Shown here: piece after piece, positions 21,776-31,343 of the stretch
Layout: each line of letters begins with the position of its first letter
How positions within the stretch are numbered: position 1 is the stretch's first letter
Assembly: GCA_011799875.1 (NCBI GenBank)
Contig: CM022301.1
Span: 326,510,929 to 326,574,928 of the forward strand
Origin: Thinopyrum elongatum
Lineage: Eukaryota > Streptophyta > Magnoliopsida > Poales > Poaceae
DNA length: 64,000 nucleotides
Reading direction: 5' to 3'
The notes under the pieces: model-generated
The model's input: only the letters and a program-made list of their open reading frames with translations
What the model was told of the DNA's origin: nothing
The model's database searches: none
Position numbers and translations under genes: made by a program

Positions 21776-22360
21776 CAAGATGCCCGTGCGTTGCACGGAA
21801 CATCAAGATGCATTTGTATGAGTGGTTTATCTTGTGGGAGAAAAGGATGAACCTCATGCCTTATTTGCAAATGTGGAGAGGAGTGTGGGTATCTTTTTGC
21901 AAAATTGGCATAGTTTCCTTCCTATCCGTCATATATAAATCGGACGGCCTATATTGCAGGATGGCAGGCACACCATCATCACCAACTCTATTTTTTATAA
22001 GAGTAGAGATATAGATATAGAGAGTAGAGATACGCTGCAGCCTCAACGCTTGTTTTCTAGGGTTTGCTCTCTTCACACTCTCTCCACTATATATATACTA
22101 GCAAGATGCCAGTGCGTTGCACGGAACATCAAGATGCATTTGTATGAGTAGTTTATCTTGTGAGAGAAAAGGATGAACGAGGGAAGTCCTTATCTGCAAG
22201 TGTGGAGAGAGGTGCGGGTATATTTTTGCAAAATTGCCATAGTTTGCTTTCTATCCGTCAGATATAGATCGAGCGGTCTATATTACACGATGGCAGGCAC
22301 ACCATCATCACCAACTCGGTCTTTTATAAGAGTAGAGATACACGCTGGAGCCTCAGCGCT
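21776..22360 (+). repeat. Two tandem copies of a ~265 bp dispersed repeat
   Basis: Copy 1 starts at about 21773 and copy 2 at about 22097, each with TACTAGCAAGATGCC and GTGCGTTGCACGGAACATCA. Both end 'AGAGTAGAGATA', after 'ACACCATCATCACCAACTC'. Copy 1 is followed by a short TAGATA/TAGAGA run. The flanking DNA (CTCTTCACACTCTC.. preceded by CTTG) is also duplicated, at about 19500, 22065 and 22370. The simple-repeat tail would fit a non-LTR or Helitron-like origin, but I cannot assign the class. Confidence 0.6.
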
Positions 22361-23440
22361 TGCAGTTGCTCTCTTCACACTCTCACCCTCTCCAGATCTA
22401 AACAAGACTACGTTGGCCTCTCTCCCCTCACTGCTAGTCAAAGAGCTAGCAGCATCCCATCTGCCGGGGAAGGGAAGGAGGCTTAACGCTGTCGCCATCG
22501 GCGAGGGAGGGAATCCACTATCGGCGCCGCTGTTCTCTTTCACCCAGCGACGGGGCGGGAGGGCCTCCGACCTCTTCTTCCTCGCTGCCGTACATAGTGT
22601 GGGCAGATCGGCCTCCGGCCGCCCACTGAGCCACACACCGAGAACCTTAAGGTATAATTTACTTAATCCACATGCATTGCTCTAGCTGCATGTGGATTTT
22701 TTTCGCTTCTACACTCGAATCTTGGTGTTTGATCAAACAGGAAAGTAGTGGGGAAAATTGTATAGCATGAATCAAGGACGTGGTTCAAAGAGGAAAGGAA
22801 GGGGGGAAAGTAGTACAGACTGGCTATCCAACACCTACGTTGGTCGAAAAGGGAAAACAATGACAAACGCAGTACACACATCTGTAATGAGCTAATCTTT
22901 CTGTGGGTGGGGGACAAGGCTGTAGAGTTTGAGCAGGACTAGATTTGCTGCCCTCACATAGGGAAAGGTGTCTAAAGATAACAAAATTGGGACCAACACA
23001 AATATGCTCCTTGGTTGTTTGTTCTTTGTTACAACAGACTGTGCATCACCCCTTTATACATCGGTAGATGCACATGGTGCTGGTGCGTCCACTGTCCCGT
23101 ACAACTCTTTAGCTGTTGTTAATCTAATAATGCCGCTGAAAAATTGATGCAATGCCACAGTTAAAAGCAAATTACATGTTTAACGAATTTATGAATCAAT
23201 GCCACTGTTTGAGAAATGCTACTGTCTTGCTTTCTTTCCCATTTAGAAAAGTTATATGCTTCTTTTTGTGGGCTTCTGTGTCATCCACCGTTATTGACCA
23301 GTAATTGTTTCCTTTGCACCTCTGTGTAAACAGGGTTATCTACCTCACCTCATTGCTATTGCGACCTTTTGTTGCACTGCACCAAACACTTTTGTTTTAA
23401 GAGTGTTTTGTGCAATTCAACCATAATGTCACACCGACAA
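22361..23440. other. Duplicated GC-rich block then non-coding DNA in D
   Basis: Bases 22455-22560 (CTGCCGGGGAAGGGAAGG..GGGAATCCACTATCGGCG) are a diverged copy of 19575-19655 (CCGCCGGGGGAAGGGGTGG..GGAAACCCACTGTCGGCG). Both may be old 5' exons. The remainder holds no supported gene. Confidence 0.45.
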
Positions 23441-25160
23441 TGTTGGTTGATTGCTTGATCTTAGTGGAACTGCACAAGAGGAGATCTGACTTCCTATCTG
23501 TGTTGGCAAATTTGTTTCAAATCTTGTTCTTGTGAGTTGTTTGAATTCCGCGTCATGAGAGGTCAGTACTGGCCTTCTTCCACATGATTGTGCAGTGTGC
23601 TTTCATATGTTTTACTACTTATATGGCAATGTTGCTTGATTTTAGTAAACTGCACAAAAGGTGACCAGACTTCCAATCTGTATGTGCACCGTAATATCCC
23701 ATTGAGGTAAGATAATGATATTTCGCAACTGTTGGCCTGTATATTGCTACTGTCATCAGAAAAGTAATATTGTTGTTTAGTGCTATACTTGTGCTCCCTA
23801 ATTGACATGCCAAATCTTACATTGAAGGCGAAGGTTGTCTGTTATTGAACCAAGTGATGAAGGGGAAGAACAAGCGGAAGAAGAACAAAAATCAACTCCC
23901 GGTGCTATAATGAAGCACTGGAACTGTGATGACACAAGTAATGATATAGTTTTGCATCTTAATTTATTGCTATGGCTGGAACAAGCAATTGTTTTGCCAC
24001 TGTGATTTGATGCCACTCTTAATGTAATATGTAATTATCTCTACTTGTGCAAACAGGGATCTTGTTTGAAGATAACATATATTTTAGTGGAACTGCACAA
24101 GAAGATGTTGGAAGCATTAAACTAATCAAGGAGTTTATAGTAAGCATGGCAACCACAGTAGATAATAACGGATGGTTCCGGAGAAGTGCTTCATCTGCAT
24201 GCTCTACACAATAAGCCTCCCGACGAAGGTTGGTACCGGCCCACGGATTTCATCCATATGATCAAGCTTTGTCATCTCTATTGGTGTTGTGCTACTGTTT
24301 AGCTATTGTCATGAGAAAGTGGTATTGTTTCGCATGTTAATCTAAGGCTGCTAATAAATTGAGGCACCGGTTTGCCACCGTTATAGCCACTGATAAAATT
24401 AAGTAATAATACAGTTCAAGTTGAGCTGCTGTGTTTGGTATCATATCATTTCCTATGAGGATAATGAGGATGTATCTCTTTGTGACTATACATTTCATCA
24501 GTTACACCCATTGTTAATGTAATGTTTGTTTTAAATATTTCCTTTCCTTCTTTTCGAGCAAACAGGGATGCTAGCATTTAGTTGTTCTCTTGTCTTTGCA
24601 CAACAGGATCATCCTCCTCTAAAGAAGAATATGCCAAGATGAAGAAGCCAAGCCCTTCTCTTCCTATCAGAAGGAGCAGTTGAAGGATGGTTACATTACT
24701 GCCCACAAGAACAAACTAACTTCAGCTCAGAAGGACTCACAGATCTTCATCTTTGTTGATGTGATGGCCAATACAATGTTGTTTTAGGATTCTTTCTGGT
24801 GAGTTCTTTTTTTATAAATGTGTGCTCTCCATGGATCTTGTAGGTTGCCTGTTTAAACTGTAAATTCATAATATAGTTTGCTTTGTACTAATCACTTTTT
24901 TGTATTTATGCAAACAGGGATGCTCAGCTTGATTTCAATGGGAACTGCACAAAATGTTCTGATGGTTCGTGCCCTCCATTATACTTCATCATGCACAATA
25001 CATCGAATGTTCTCGAATCATTCATTTCCACCTCTAGCCACAAAATTAGCTACAAGAAAGGATGTGCCGATATGTTCAAGGCCTTGCAACATATAAAGGC
25101 AAAATCATACAAGCTACGGGCGAAGTTGGTTGATTTTAGTGGAACTGCACAAAAAGAATA
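23440..25160 (+). repeat. Array of duplicated exon-intron units, peptide core L-D-F-S-G-T-A-Q
   Basis: Units at about 23449, 23631, 24051, 24911 and 25125 (plus 19971) carry CTTGATTTTAGTGGAACTGCACAA with changes. At 24051 and 24911 the unit begins just after an intron-like end, TGCAAACAG. At 24567 only GGGATGCTAGC remains. The exon at 24911 reads on as an open frame to about 25160 (SDGSCPPLYFIMHNTSNVL..). Another acidic exon lies at 23829-23935 (RRLSVIEPSDEGEEQAEEEQ). The whole looks like a gene whose exon-intron units were multiplied inside the transposon; it has several stops and no complete frame. Confidence 0.5.
24600..24790 (+). pseudogene. Fragment resembling the spacer of a REM/B3 protein
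   Basis: After CAACAG at about 24606 one frame gives SSSSKEEYAKMKKPSPSL and, after a one-base shift, SYQKEQLKDGYITAHKNKL followed by TSAQKDSQIFIFVDVM. The '(K)GYIT.(R/H)K.KLT.AQKD' wording is familiar from rice and wheat B3/REM proteins between their B3 domains. The frameshift and a TAG soon after mark it as broken. If right, D has also taken up B3-family sequence, independently of copies A and B. Confidence 0.35.
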
Positions 25161-25234
25161 GCTGGTTTATTTAGCATGAGGTGACATGTCAATGTCCGAA
25201 TAGATGGCAAACCCGGCCCATTCCACAATCGTAG

Positions 25235-25455
25235 GCATTTGATATTTTGGAATGGGAAAACCTTGTCAAAGGTTGCTCATTGATGTACGCAAAAAGCGTT
25301 TGATATTTTGGAATGGGAAAACCTTGTCAAAGTTTGCTCATTGATGTACGCAAAAAGACACGCATTTGATATTTTGGAATGGACAACCTTCTCAAAATTT
25401 TCTCATTGATGTTAGCAAGAAGACATGCGTTTGATATTTTGGAATGGGACGCCCT
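25235..25455. repeat. 61-66 bp tandem repeat, 3.4 copies
   Basis: TTTGATATTTTGGAATGG starts units at 25235, 25296, 25362 and 25427. Each full unit ends with 'CTCATTGATGT' and 'GCAAAAAG' or a close variant. Confidence 0.85.
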
Positions 25456-26060
25456 TTGCCGTCAGCAACATCGATCGATTTTTCTTTATTCTTTAGTTGT
25501 GAAGTAAATATTGGCCCTGACATGTGAATCATTGAGATGCATAATCATTGATTGTTTTGAATGTTTTTTATGAGTTGCCAGGCCTGTGAGTTTGATTGCA
25601 ATGTACAGGCACGCTAAAAAGCTGCTCAAACTTTTTGTACGTGTGAAACTGCTGCAAACAAGGTGATCACCGTGCGTCCCGAGAATAATGCTAGTACATA
25701 TTGTTTTGCATGTTCATCCAATGCCAGTGATACAAGAATTCGAACTAATCGAACTAAATTCATTCATACACGACCGGATTTCATATAAACATGCCGGATT
25801 TCATTACATTTCATGCATTGTTCAACTAAAAAGGGGTGCGTTGGAGGTATAATTAATTAACCTAATCTATGATCTCCAGCACCCATTTCCTGTGTCCGGC
25901 TGAGCCGAACAGAAGTTTCTTCTCTAGCTCAGCTCTCCGACTCCACGTCGCCACCAAGAAGCTAATCGGCCGTCAATATTTAACCCTCCAAGCTTGGCTT
26001 CAACCGGAGCGTAGCAGCGGTGGCCTTACTTGGACCCGAGCGGCAGCGACCTATCATGTT

Positions 26061-26909
26061 CTACTCTTCCTCGTTTTTTGTGTGGCGCGGCCTCGTTGGC
26101 AGTGGGGTGGGGCCTCGATGGGGCCGGCGATGTCCTCTATCTCGTTGCCGGCGGGGCGGCGCCTCGACGGAGCAGGGGAAATCCTCCCCCTCGTTGCCGG
26201 CAGGGCGGGGCCTCGGCGTAGCCGGCGATGTCCTCTGCCTCATTGTTGGCGGGGCGGGGCCTCGGCGGAGTAGGGCATCACCGAAGCCGGCGAAGTCCTC
26301 CGCCTCGATGCCGGTGGGGTGGGGCCTCGGCGGAGAAGGGCCTCGCCGAAGCCGCCGAAGTCCTCCGCCTCGGTGCCGACAGGGCAGGGCCTCGGCGGAG
26401 CCGGCATTGTCCTCCGCCTCGTCGTCGGTCTCGCCAAACAGCGCCTCGCCCGCTTCATCGCCCTCTTTGTAGGTGGCCGCAACCTCCGCCACCCGCATGC
26501 GGTACCGCCAGCGCACGAGGCGGCTCTCGCGGGCGGAGCGGTACAACTCGAGCAGCGCCTCCTGCTCCGCCCGCTCCGCGGCGATCTACTCCTCCACCTG
26601 TAGGTGCTCCTGGAGGACATGGTGGTTGTAGGCGGCATCGGCATGCACCTCCCGGAATTGCTCCTCACGCTTCTGCCTCACCATGTCCATGTATTGGGCA
26701 CAGTCCTCGCCGATGGTCATGGTGCAATGCACCGACGAGGATGGCGCGGAGGAGGGGGTTGGCACCGGATCGTCGACTACCACGTTCTCCATTGGGACAT
26801 CGTCGTCCTCTGGCTGCCTGCCGGCTAGCCAGTCAGCAGCAATGGCTGCCATCTCCTTCTGGTTCATCGTCCGCCCATCCCGAAGAGCACTGCAGCATGA
26901 GGAAGCCAT
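26061..26909 (-). pseudogene. Unknown protein gene of CACTA D, broken by one nonsense codon
   Basis: ATG at 26909 (MASSCCSALRDGRTMNQKEM) opens a 107-codon frame: 'AAIAADWLAGRQPEDDD', an acidic-Pro linker, then a helical 'YMDMVRQKREEQFREVHADA'. TAG at 26586-26588 interrupts it. The same frame then continues (AERAEQEALLELYRSARESR, RYRMRVAEVAATYKEGDEAG) to 26061. The distal part is built on the ~60 bp GC-rich repeat listed separately and shifts frame inside it. Upstream (26975-27000) is GTATATAAACTGC read on the minus strand, a possible TATA box. I recall similar Triticeae hypothetical proteins, but no function. It may be a captured or element gene. Confidence 0.5.
26090..26420. repeat. About 60 bp GC-rich minisatellite inside the unknown gene
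   Basis: Five to six diverged units of the form 'GCCGGCGATGTCCTC.GCCTC', 'GTTGCCGGCGGGGCGGGGCC', 'TCGGCGGAG' follow each other. All reading frames stay open through it, which explains the overlapping long open frames on both strands. Confidence 0.7.
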
Positions 26910-27214
26910 GGTGGGAGAGGTGTGGACAGGAGAAAGGGAATGGAGGTGGATGACTGCGACTATGGCCGGTGCAGCAGTTTATATAGCAATGGTGGGCGGC
27001 AGAGGGACGGACGGGTGGCGCCGGAGTAGCCGCCTCAGCAACCGCATATCATTAATGTGGGCAGTACACGGACAGACGGATGTCACTTGTGTCGTTTGAA
27101 GGCGGAGCAATCGCCTGCACCGGAAGCGGCGCGGGCGGCGCTGACCGTTTCGGGCGAAAAGTGCGCGCGGGCGAGGGAGGTGGTCTGGGTGGGCCAGGGC
27201 GGTCGGACTCATGC

Positions 27215-28600
27215 TTGGCAGCGGTCCGATCTAGCAGCCGGACATGCTGGCTCGCCAGTGAGCTCGCCGAGCTCAGCGACGAGAATCAGACGATGGACCG
27301 ACCAGGAGCCGGCGCCACCGCCCAAGCCGGTTCATATCGTGTTCACCATAGAGCAGGTGCAGCCGCACTTCGACGCCCTAATGGTGGAAGAGCTACCAGC
27401 GTAGGAGGACCTGTGTTGCAACCTCCATCTCCTCAACGAGCACCGGCTCACGGAAGGACGAATCACGAGCGAACAAGCGAATGACAATGCTGTCGCAGAC
27501 ATGTGGCCCTATGATCCTGGCTTCCTGAATAAGCAGCGGGCGCTATATCAGACCATCCGTAGGGACTGCGAGGCCCTCTTCGTCGTCCTTTGAGATGTTG
27601 CGCTCGCCGTGGCGCCGCCGTCTTGCGTTGTCAACATGGTCAACGAACATGAGGAATCAGGAGATGACTTAACTCAAAGAGGATGACAGTGGGGACCCAC
27701 TAGGGCCATAGCCGCACGTACGCAAGTGCCTCCTTATTATATACAACTACATTTTTTTGCTTCCTCCTGGTTTCCTGACATCATGGTCCCACACCATTGC
27801 CAACCTATATAGTCAATAAACAAGAGAATTTCACAACGAGCGGCCGACAACTGGGACCCAGCAGCTCGAGCAGTATTTGTGTTTTTGAGATGTGAGCAAA
27901 GTTTTTCTTGAGCAATGTTTTTGTTGTTGTTCAGAGGAGCAGGGTATCAACTGGGCGGGCCGTGACCCATCTAGCCAAGGCTATTATTTTATGTCGAGCA
28001 AATATCCAGCCCAGATATTAAAAATTTTCATGGTGAAAATGGCTAGCCCAGCTATACTTTTTCTTGAGGAATACACAACCCAGGTCAACTTGTTATTCTC
28101 CGCCCCGCTGGGCTGCAAATCTTTCCTAGAAGGGATGCATTAGGCTTAACAAGAAAATGGGCTTTAAGAAATAATAAATGGGATATAATTATAAAACTGG
28201 GCTGTAACTATAAAAAATGCACCAAACACGTAATTAGTTAAAAAAAATATTTTTGGATTTTGAAAATTTTAATTTCATTACTTGTTGCGCGCGCAATATT
28301 TCGTTGGAGTTTTACGTAATACAAATTTATTTTGAAATTATATTTAATCTGAATCAAAATTTCAGGATAAAAATATTTCAGATCCCATCAAAATGTGGGA
28401 AATTTTATTGAATTCTGTTTTGAGTAGTTGGTTGAAATTATTAATCGTTGTCCTGGCTAGAAAATGGGCTGTAATTTTAACAAACTGTAAATGGGCTGTA
28501 ATAAATTCCATTAGAATTCAAAAATAAGCTGTACATTATTACAAATCACAAATGGGCTATATGTTCTCTGCCACACACTTGTGGGCCTAATAAGTTGACG
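27215..28600. other. Non-coding stretch of D with GGGCTGTA subterminal motifs
   Basis: No gene supported. Bases 28150-28560 are AT-rich with repeated TGGGCTGTA/GGGCTGTAA words on the plus strand, spaced 20-60 bp, which may be right-side subterminal motifs of D. Confidence 0.4.
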
Positions 28601-29480
28601 CGTACGCAAGGCTTTGTCAACTTATAGTCAACACACGATTCTAGTAGCAGTGGCCGTTGGATGTCCATCCAACGGATGTCGTGCTTCTTCAATATCGGAT
28701 ATTCTTGCTTCAGCCGCCCAAACCACCGCCGGCGCTACCGCCTGCTACTGCCTCTCGTGGCCGGCTGTGCTGTCGTGCAGGACTCACCGGCCCACCCTAC
28801 TCCCATCGTCGTCCATGCCATTCCTCTACTCACCAACACCTCCTGTTATTCTCCGGCGACGGTAGCCTCACACTGCAGCCGAACTAGTGAACCCTCGTAC
28901 TCCCCTCCGCGTGGGCATCCACTTGCCTCGTCTACCCTGGCTCTGCATCATTCCATTCCTAGGCCTCACCGTCGTCCACCGCCTGGGTGCTGTCCGCATG
29001 GCATGGTCAACGTGGTCAATGAACGACGGCCATCAGAAGAGGACTCTATGCAGTGAGGCTGACAGATGGACCCACCAGCTACATCTTCGCACGCAAGGAA
29101 GTGCGTCCATATTGCAGGCAAAAAAAATGATTCTTCCCCATGACAGCTGGGACCCACCAGCTATATCTTTGCATGCAAGGAAGTGTGTCCTTATCCTCCC
29201 TGACAGCTGGGACCCACCCGGTCGAAGCGTACGTAGCGTTGTCGCGAACGTGTAAGTACATACTGGTCGATCAGTCTCTCTACAACGATGAACCGTGGCC
29301 GAGCAACCAGCGGCACGTGTAGTAGTAGAGCCCCCGACGTAGCATTTCAGACAGTCCCTTCTAAACCATGTGCACATACGTACAGCCACATGCCAAAAAA
29401 TACGGCCACATACGTACATACGGGCGGGGTCTCGAATGCCTACTCATGCATACGTACGGCCAAGGCTCATGTACATGGAG
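28600..29480. other. Stretch of D with repeated GACAGCTGGGACCCACC words
   Basis: ACAGATGGACCCACCAGCTA (29062), ACAGCTGGGACCCACCAGCT (29141) and ACAGCTGGGACCCACCCGG (about 29201) belong to units also containing GCAAGGAAGTG.GTCC. A diverged copy is at about 27680. Open frames on the plus strand are C/T-rich shadows. No gene supported. Confidence 0.45.
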
Positions 29481-29494
29481 AGGCTACGGATGGC

Positions 29495-30235
29495 AGCAAC
29501 GGCATCCTGTTCATCGGAAGCCAACCGGCTGGGTCGAAACAGAGAAACATCGTCCTGTTCATCGGGAGGCAACAGACTGGGTCGGAATGCGTTGTGTTCA
29601 TTGGGAGCCAACCGGCTTGGACAGAACAACCGAAATGGGGTCTGGCGTCCCACAGTACGAAGAAACGTACTTGTGTTCGAGCTCCTACGGTCAAAACGGG
29701 GTGCTGTTGATCGGGAGGGGTGTGGCGTACCGCAAAACAGAAGAAACGGACTTGTGTTGGAGCGCCTACGGTCGAAATGGGGTCCTGTTCATCGGGAGGG
29801 GTGTGGCGTACCGCAAAACGGGACTCCACAGGCTACTGTTCATCCACTGTCTACTGCCACGCTCCAGCCTCCACGGGCTACTGTTCATCCACTGTCGACT
29901 TCCTCCAGCCTCCACCTGCTACTATTCATCCACCGTCAACTTCCTCCTGCCTCCACCGGCTACTGTTCATCCACGGGGTCGCCTCCACCGGCTACTGTTC
30001 AACCAGCCCTCCACGGGGTCCTGTTCATCCACCCTCCACCGGGTACTGTTCAACCAGCCCTCCACGGGGTCCTGTTCATCCACCCCAACCTGCTCGGGTG
30101 TGGCGGCCTCCTCTTGATCGGGGTCCTGTTCATCCTGCGGCAACGGCCTACTAGTACTACCACGGGGTCCTATTCATCCAACCCCCACTGGGAACTGTTC
30201 ATCCAACCCCCAACAATGGTCACTGTTCATCAAGA
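29495..30235. repeat. Minisatellites, cores TCCTGTTCATCGGGAGG and CTACTGTTCATCCAC
   Basis: First part (29500-29820): units with CTGTTCATCGGGAGGGGTGT and neighbours. Second part (29825-30235): many units of CCTCCACNGG plus CTACTGTTCATCCAC or GGGTCCTGTTCATCCACC. They stay open in all plus-strand frames, giving spurious ORFs of up to 297 codons. Confidence 0.75.
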
Positions 30236-30239
30236 GGAA

Positions 30240-30380
30240 GCAGGTTCGATCGGCTTCAGTTAGCAGCAGTAGCGAAGGAATCGCTCGGGTTCAGTTAACA
30301 ACCAAGGGATCGATCGCTCGGGTTCAGTAATGTAGCTAGTGCAATCGCTCGGGTTCAGTAAGTGAACGCCTCGCTCGAGT
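30240..30380. repeat. Short repeat, TCGCTCGGGTTCAGTTA
   Basis: Four copies of (A)TCGCTCGGGTTCAGT, the last one with CGAG, between 30282 and 30390, directly before the terminal region of D. Confidence 0.65.
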
Positions 30381-30720
30381 TCAGTTAGAGCCCAATGCCT
30401 CGCACACACGCGCGTACGCGTACGAGAGAAACGCGCAAACCTTCGTGCATCGCTCGGCCCCGACCACCCACCGTAACCGGGAACTCCCCGATATTTTCCT
30501 CGCCCTCGCTTGTATCATGATTTTTTCGTCATGGACGGCCCAAAGAATGTCATGCAGGTGCGTCCCCGGCCCGCCCAGGATGAAAAGCCCATTTTCTGTC
30601 ATGATTTTTTGTCATAGAAGTAGGAGCCCACCACATCTATGATGATACATGCTTTTGTCACAATTATCGTCATAGAAGTGTCATAAGCATGACAGAAAAA
30701 AAATTCGTTCGGACCAAAAT

Positions 30721-30748
30721 GTCACGGATGTGTCTTTTTTTTGTAGTG
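30721..30748 (-). repeat. Right terminal inverted repeat of CACTA D
   Basis: Plus strand GTGTCTTTTTTTTGTAGTG, with TCACGGA just before it, is the complement of the left end at 8008. CAC follows at 30749. Confidence 0.9.
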
Positions 30749-30751
30749 CAC

Positions 30752-31340
30752 ATAAATAGTGTGTGTGATGGACAGCCTTTGCCACACAGTTTCTTCTATG
30801 CACCGTGTGTGATGCATTCAATAATGTAAATGATAAAATTGTTAATATCATCTGCAATGGCAACGCTATCACAAACGATTTAATGGGGAAAATTGTGTGT
30901 GATGTACCTGCGAACGGAAATGTTTTCCTTGGAGTGACTGTGTGGGATGTATATACGAATGGAAACGTACTTCATGGATTAACTGTGTGGGATGTACATA
31001 CTAACGGAAACGTATTCCTTGGATTGACTGTGTGGAATGTACATACGAACGAAAACGTTTAGCCGGGACTGATTGTGTGGGATGTACTTAAAACTGGAAA
31101 TGATTTGGCCTGTATAATTGTATTTTTTAGCACAACTATACGTATAACCGTATTTGATCGCTCGCCCGTCGCACACGACCTCACTTTGCTGAGCGTGTGT
31201 GATCGGAAGGCCTATCCCCGACGGTTTCTAGGTCGTGTGGGAAGGACCCCCCTATCGCAGTCACTCACTTGGCGACGGTTCAAAACGCCATCGCGGAAAG
31301 GGGTTAAAAACCATTTGTATAGCACCTCGCTGTACCACTG
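30752..31340. repeat. Right subterminal repeats of CACTA A
   Basis: At least five units of GTGTGGGATGTACATACGAA with CGGAAACG (variants), a ~60 bp period (about 30897-31100), the same as in copy B (41215-41380) and element C (35925-36180). The right terminus follows after 'CGATGG/CCATCG..GGTTAAAAACC'. Small open frames here are the repeat translated. Confidence 0.8.
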
Positions 31341-31343
31341 AGT

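Larger units (their letters stand above)
8008..30748. mobile_element. CACTA element D, 22.7 kb, complete, TSD CAC
   Basis: The left terminus CACTACAAAAAAAATACACT at 8008 matches the inverted right terminus ending at 30748 (minus strand CACTACAAAAAAAAGACACA); both continue with TCCGTGA. Flanking CAC at 8005-8007 and 30749-30751 is the 3-bp target duplicate expected for CACTA. Copy B holds the uninterrupted site at about 41505-41512, so the insertion is directly shown. The ends carry 'TCATAGAAGTG' and 'CATGACAGAA' subterminal motifs. Inside are a minus-strand multi-exon gene (9491-15515), MITEs, repeated plus-strand exons (19971-25160), a broken unknown gene (26061-26909) and minisatellites. 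I see no TNP2-type transposase. Confidence 0.9.
754..31340 (+). mobile_element. CACTA copy A (left end outside window), split by CACTA D
   Basis: Own sequence is 754-8007 and 30752-31340, about 7.8 kb, collinear with copy B (40995-49453) read on the other strand. The right terminus at 31340 reads, on the minus strand, CAGTGGTACAGCGAGG, one base off the CACTGGTAC end seen in copies B and C. The next three bases, AGT, sit where the tandem repeat of element C reads GTATTAGTGCA in its other units, so AGT is the target duplicate. It carries a Pro/Ala-rich gene (minus), a roughly 501 bp tandem array, an alanine-rich gene (plus) and a B3-domain gene (plus). No transposase is recognisable. The left terminus is cut off by the LTR at 1-753 and by the window edge. 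Confidence 0.85.

Noticed and set aside
26020..27484. Plus-strand ORFs of 94-241 codons
   Set aside because: Shadows of the GC-rich minus-strand gene and its minisatellite.
29288..30263. ORFs of 140-297 codons on the plus strand
   Set aside because: They are the minisatellite read in three frames, all open; no domain is recognisable.
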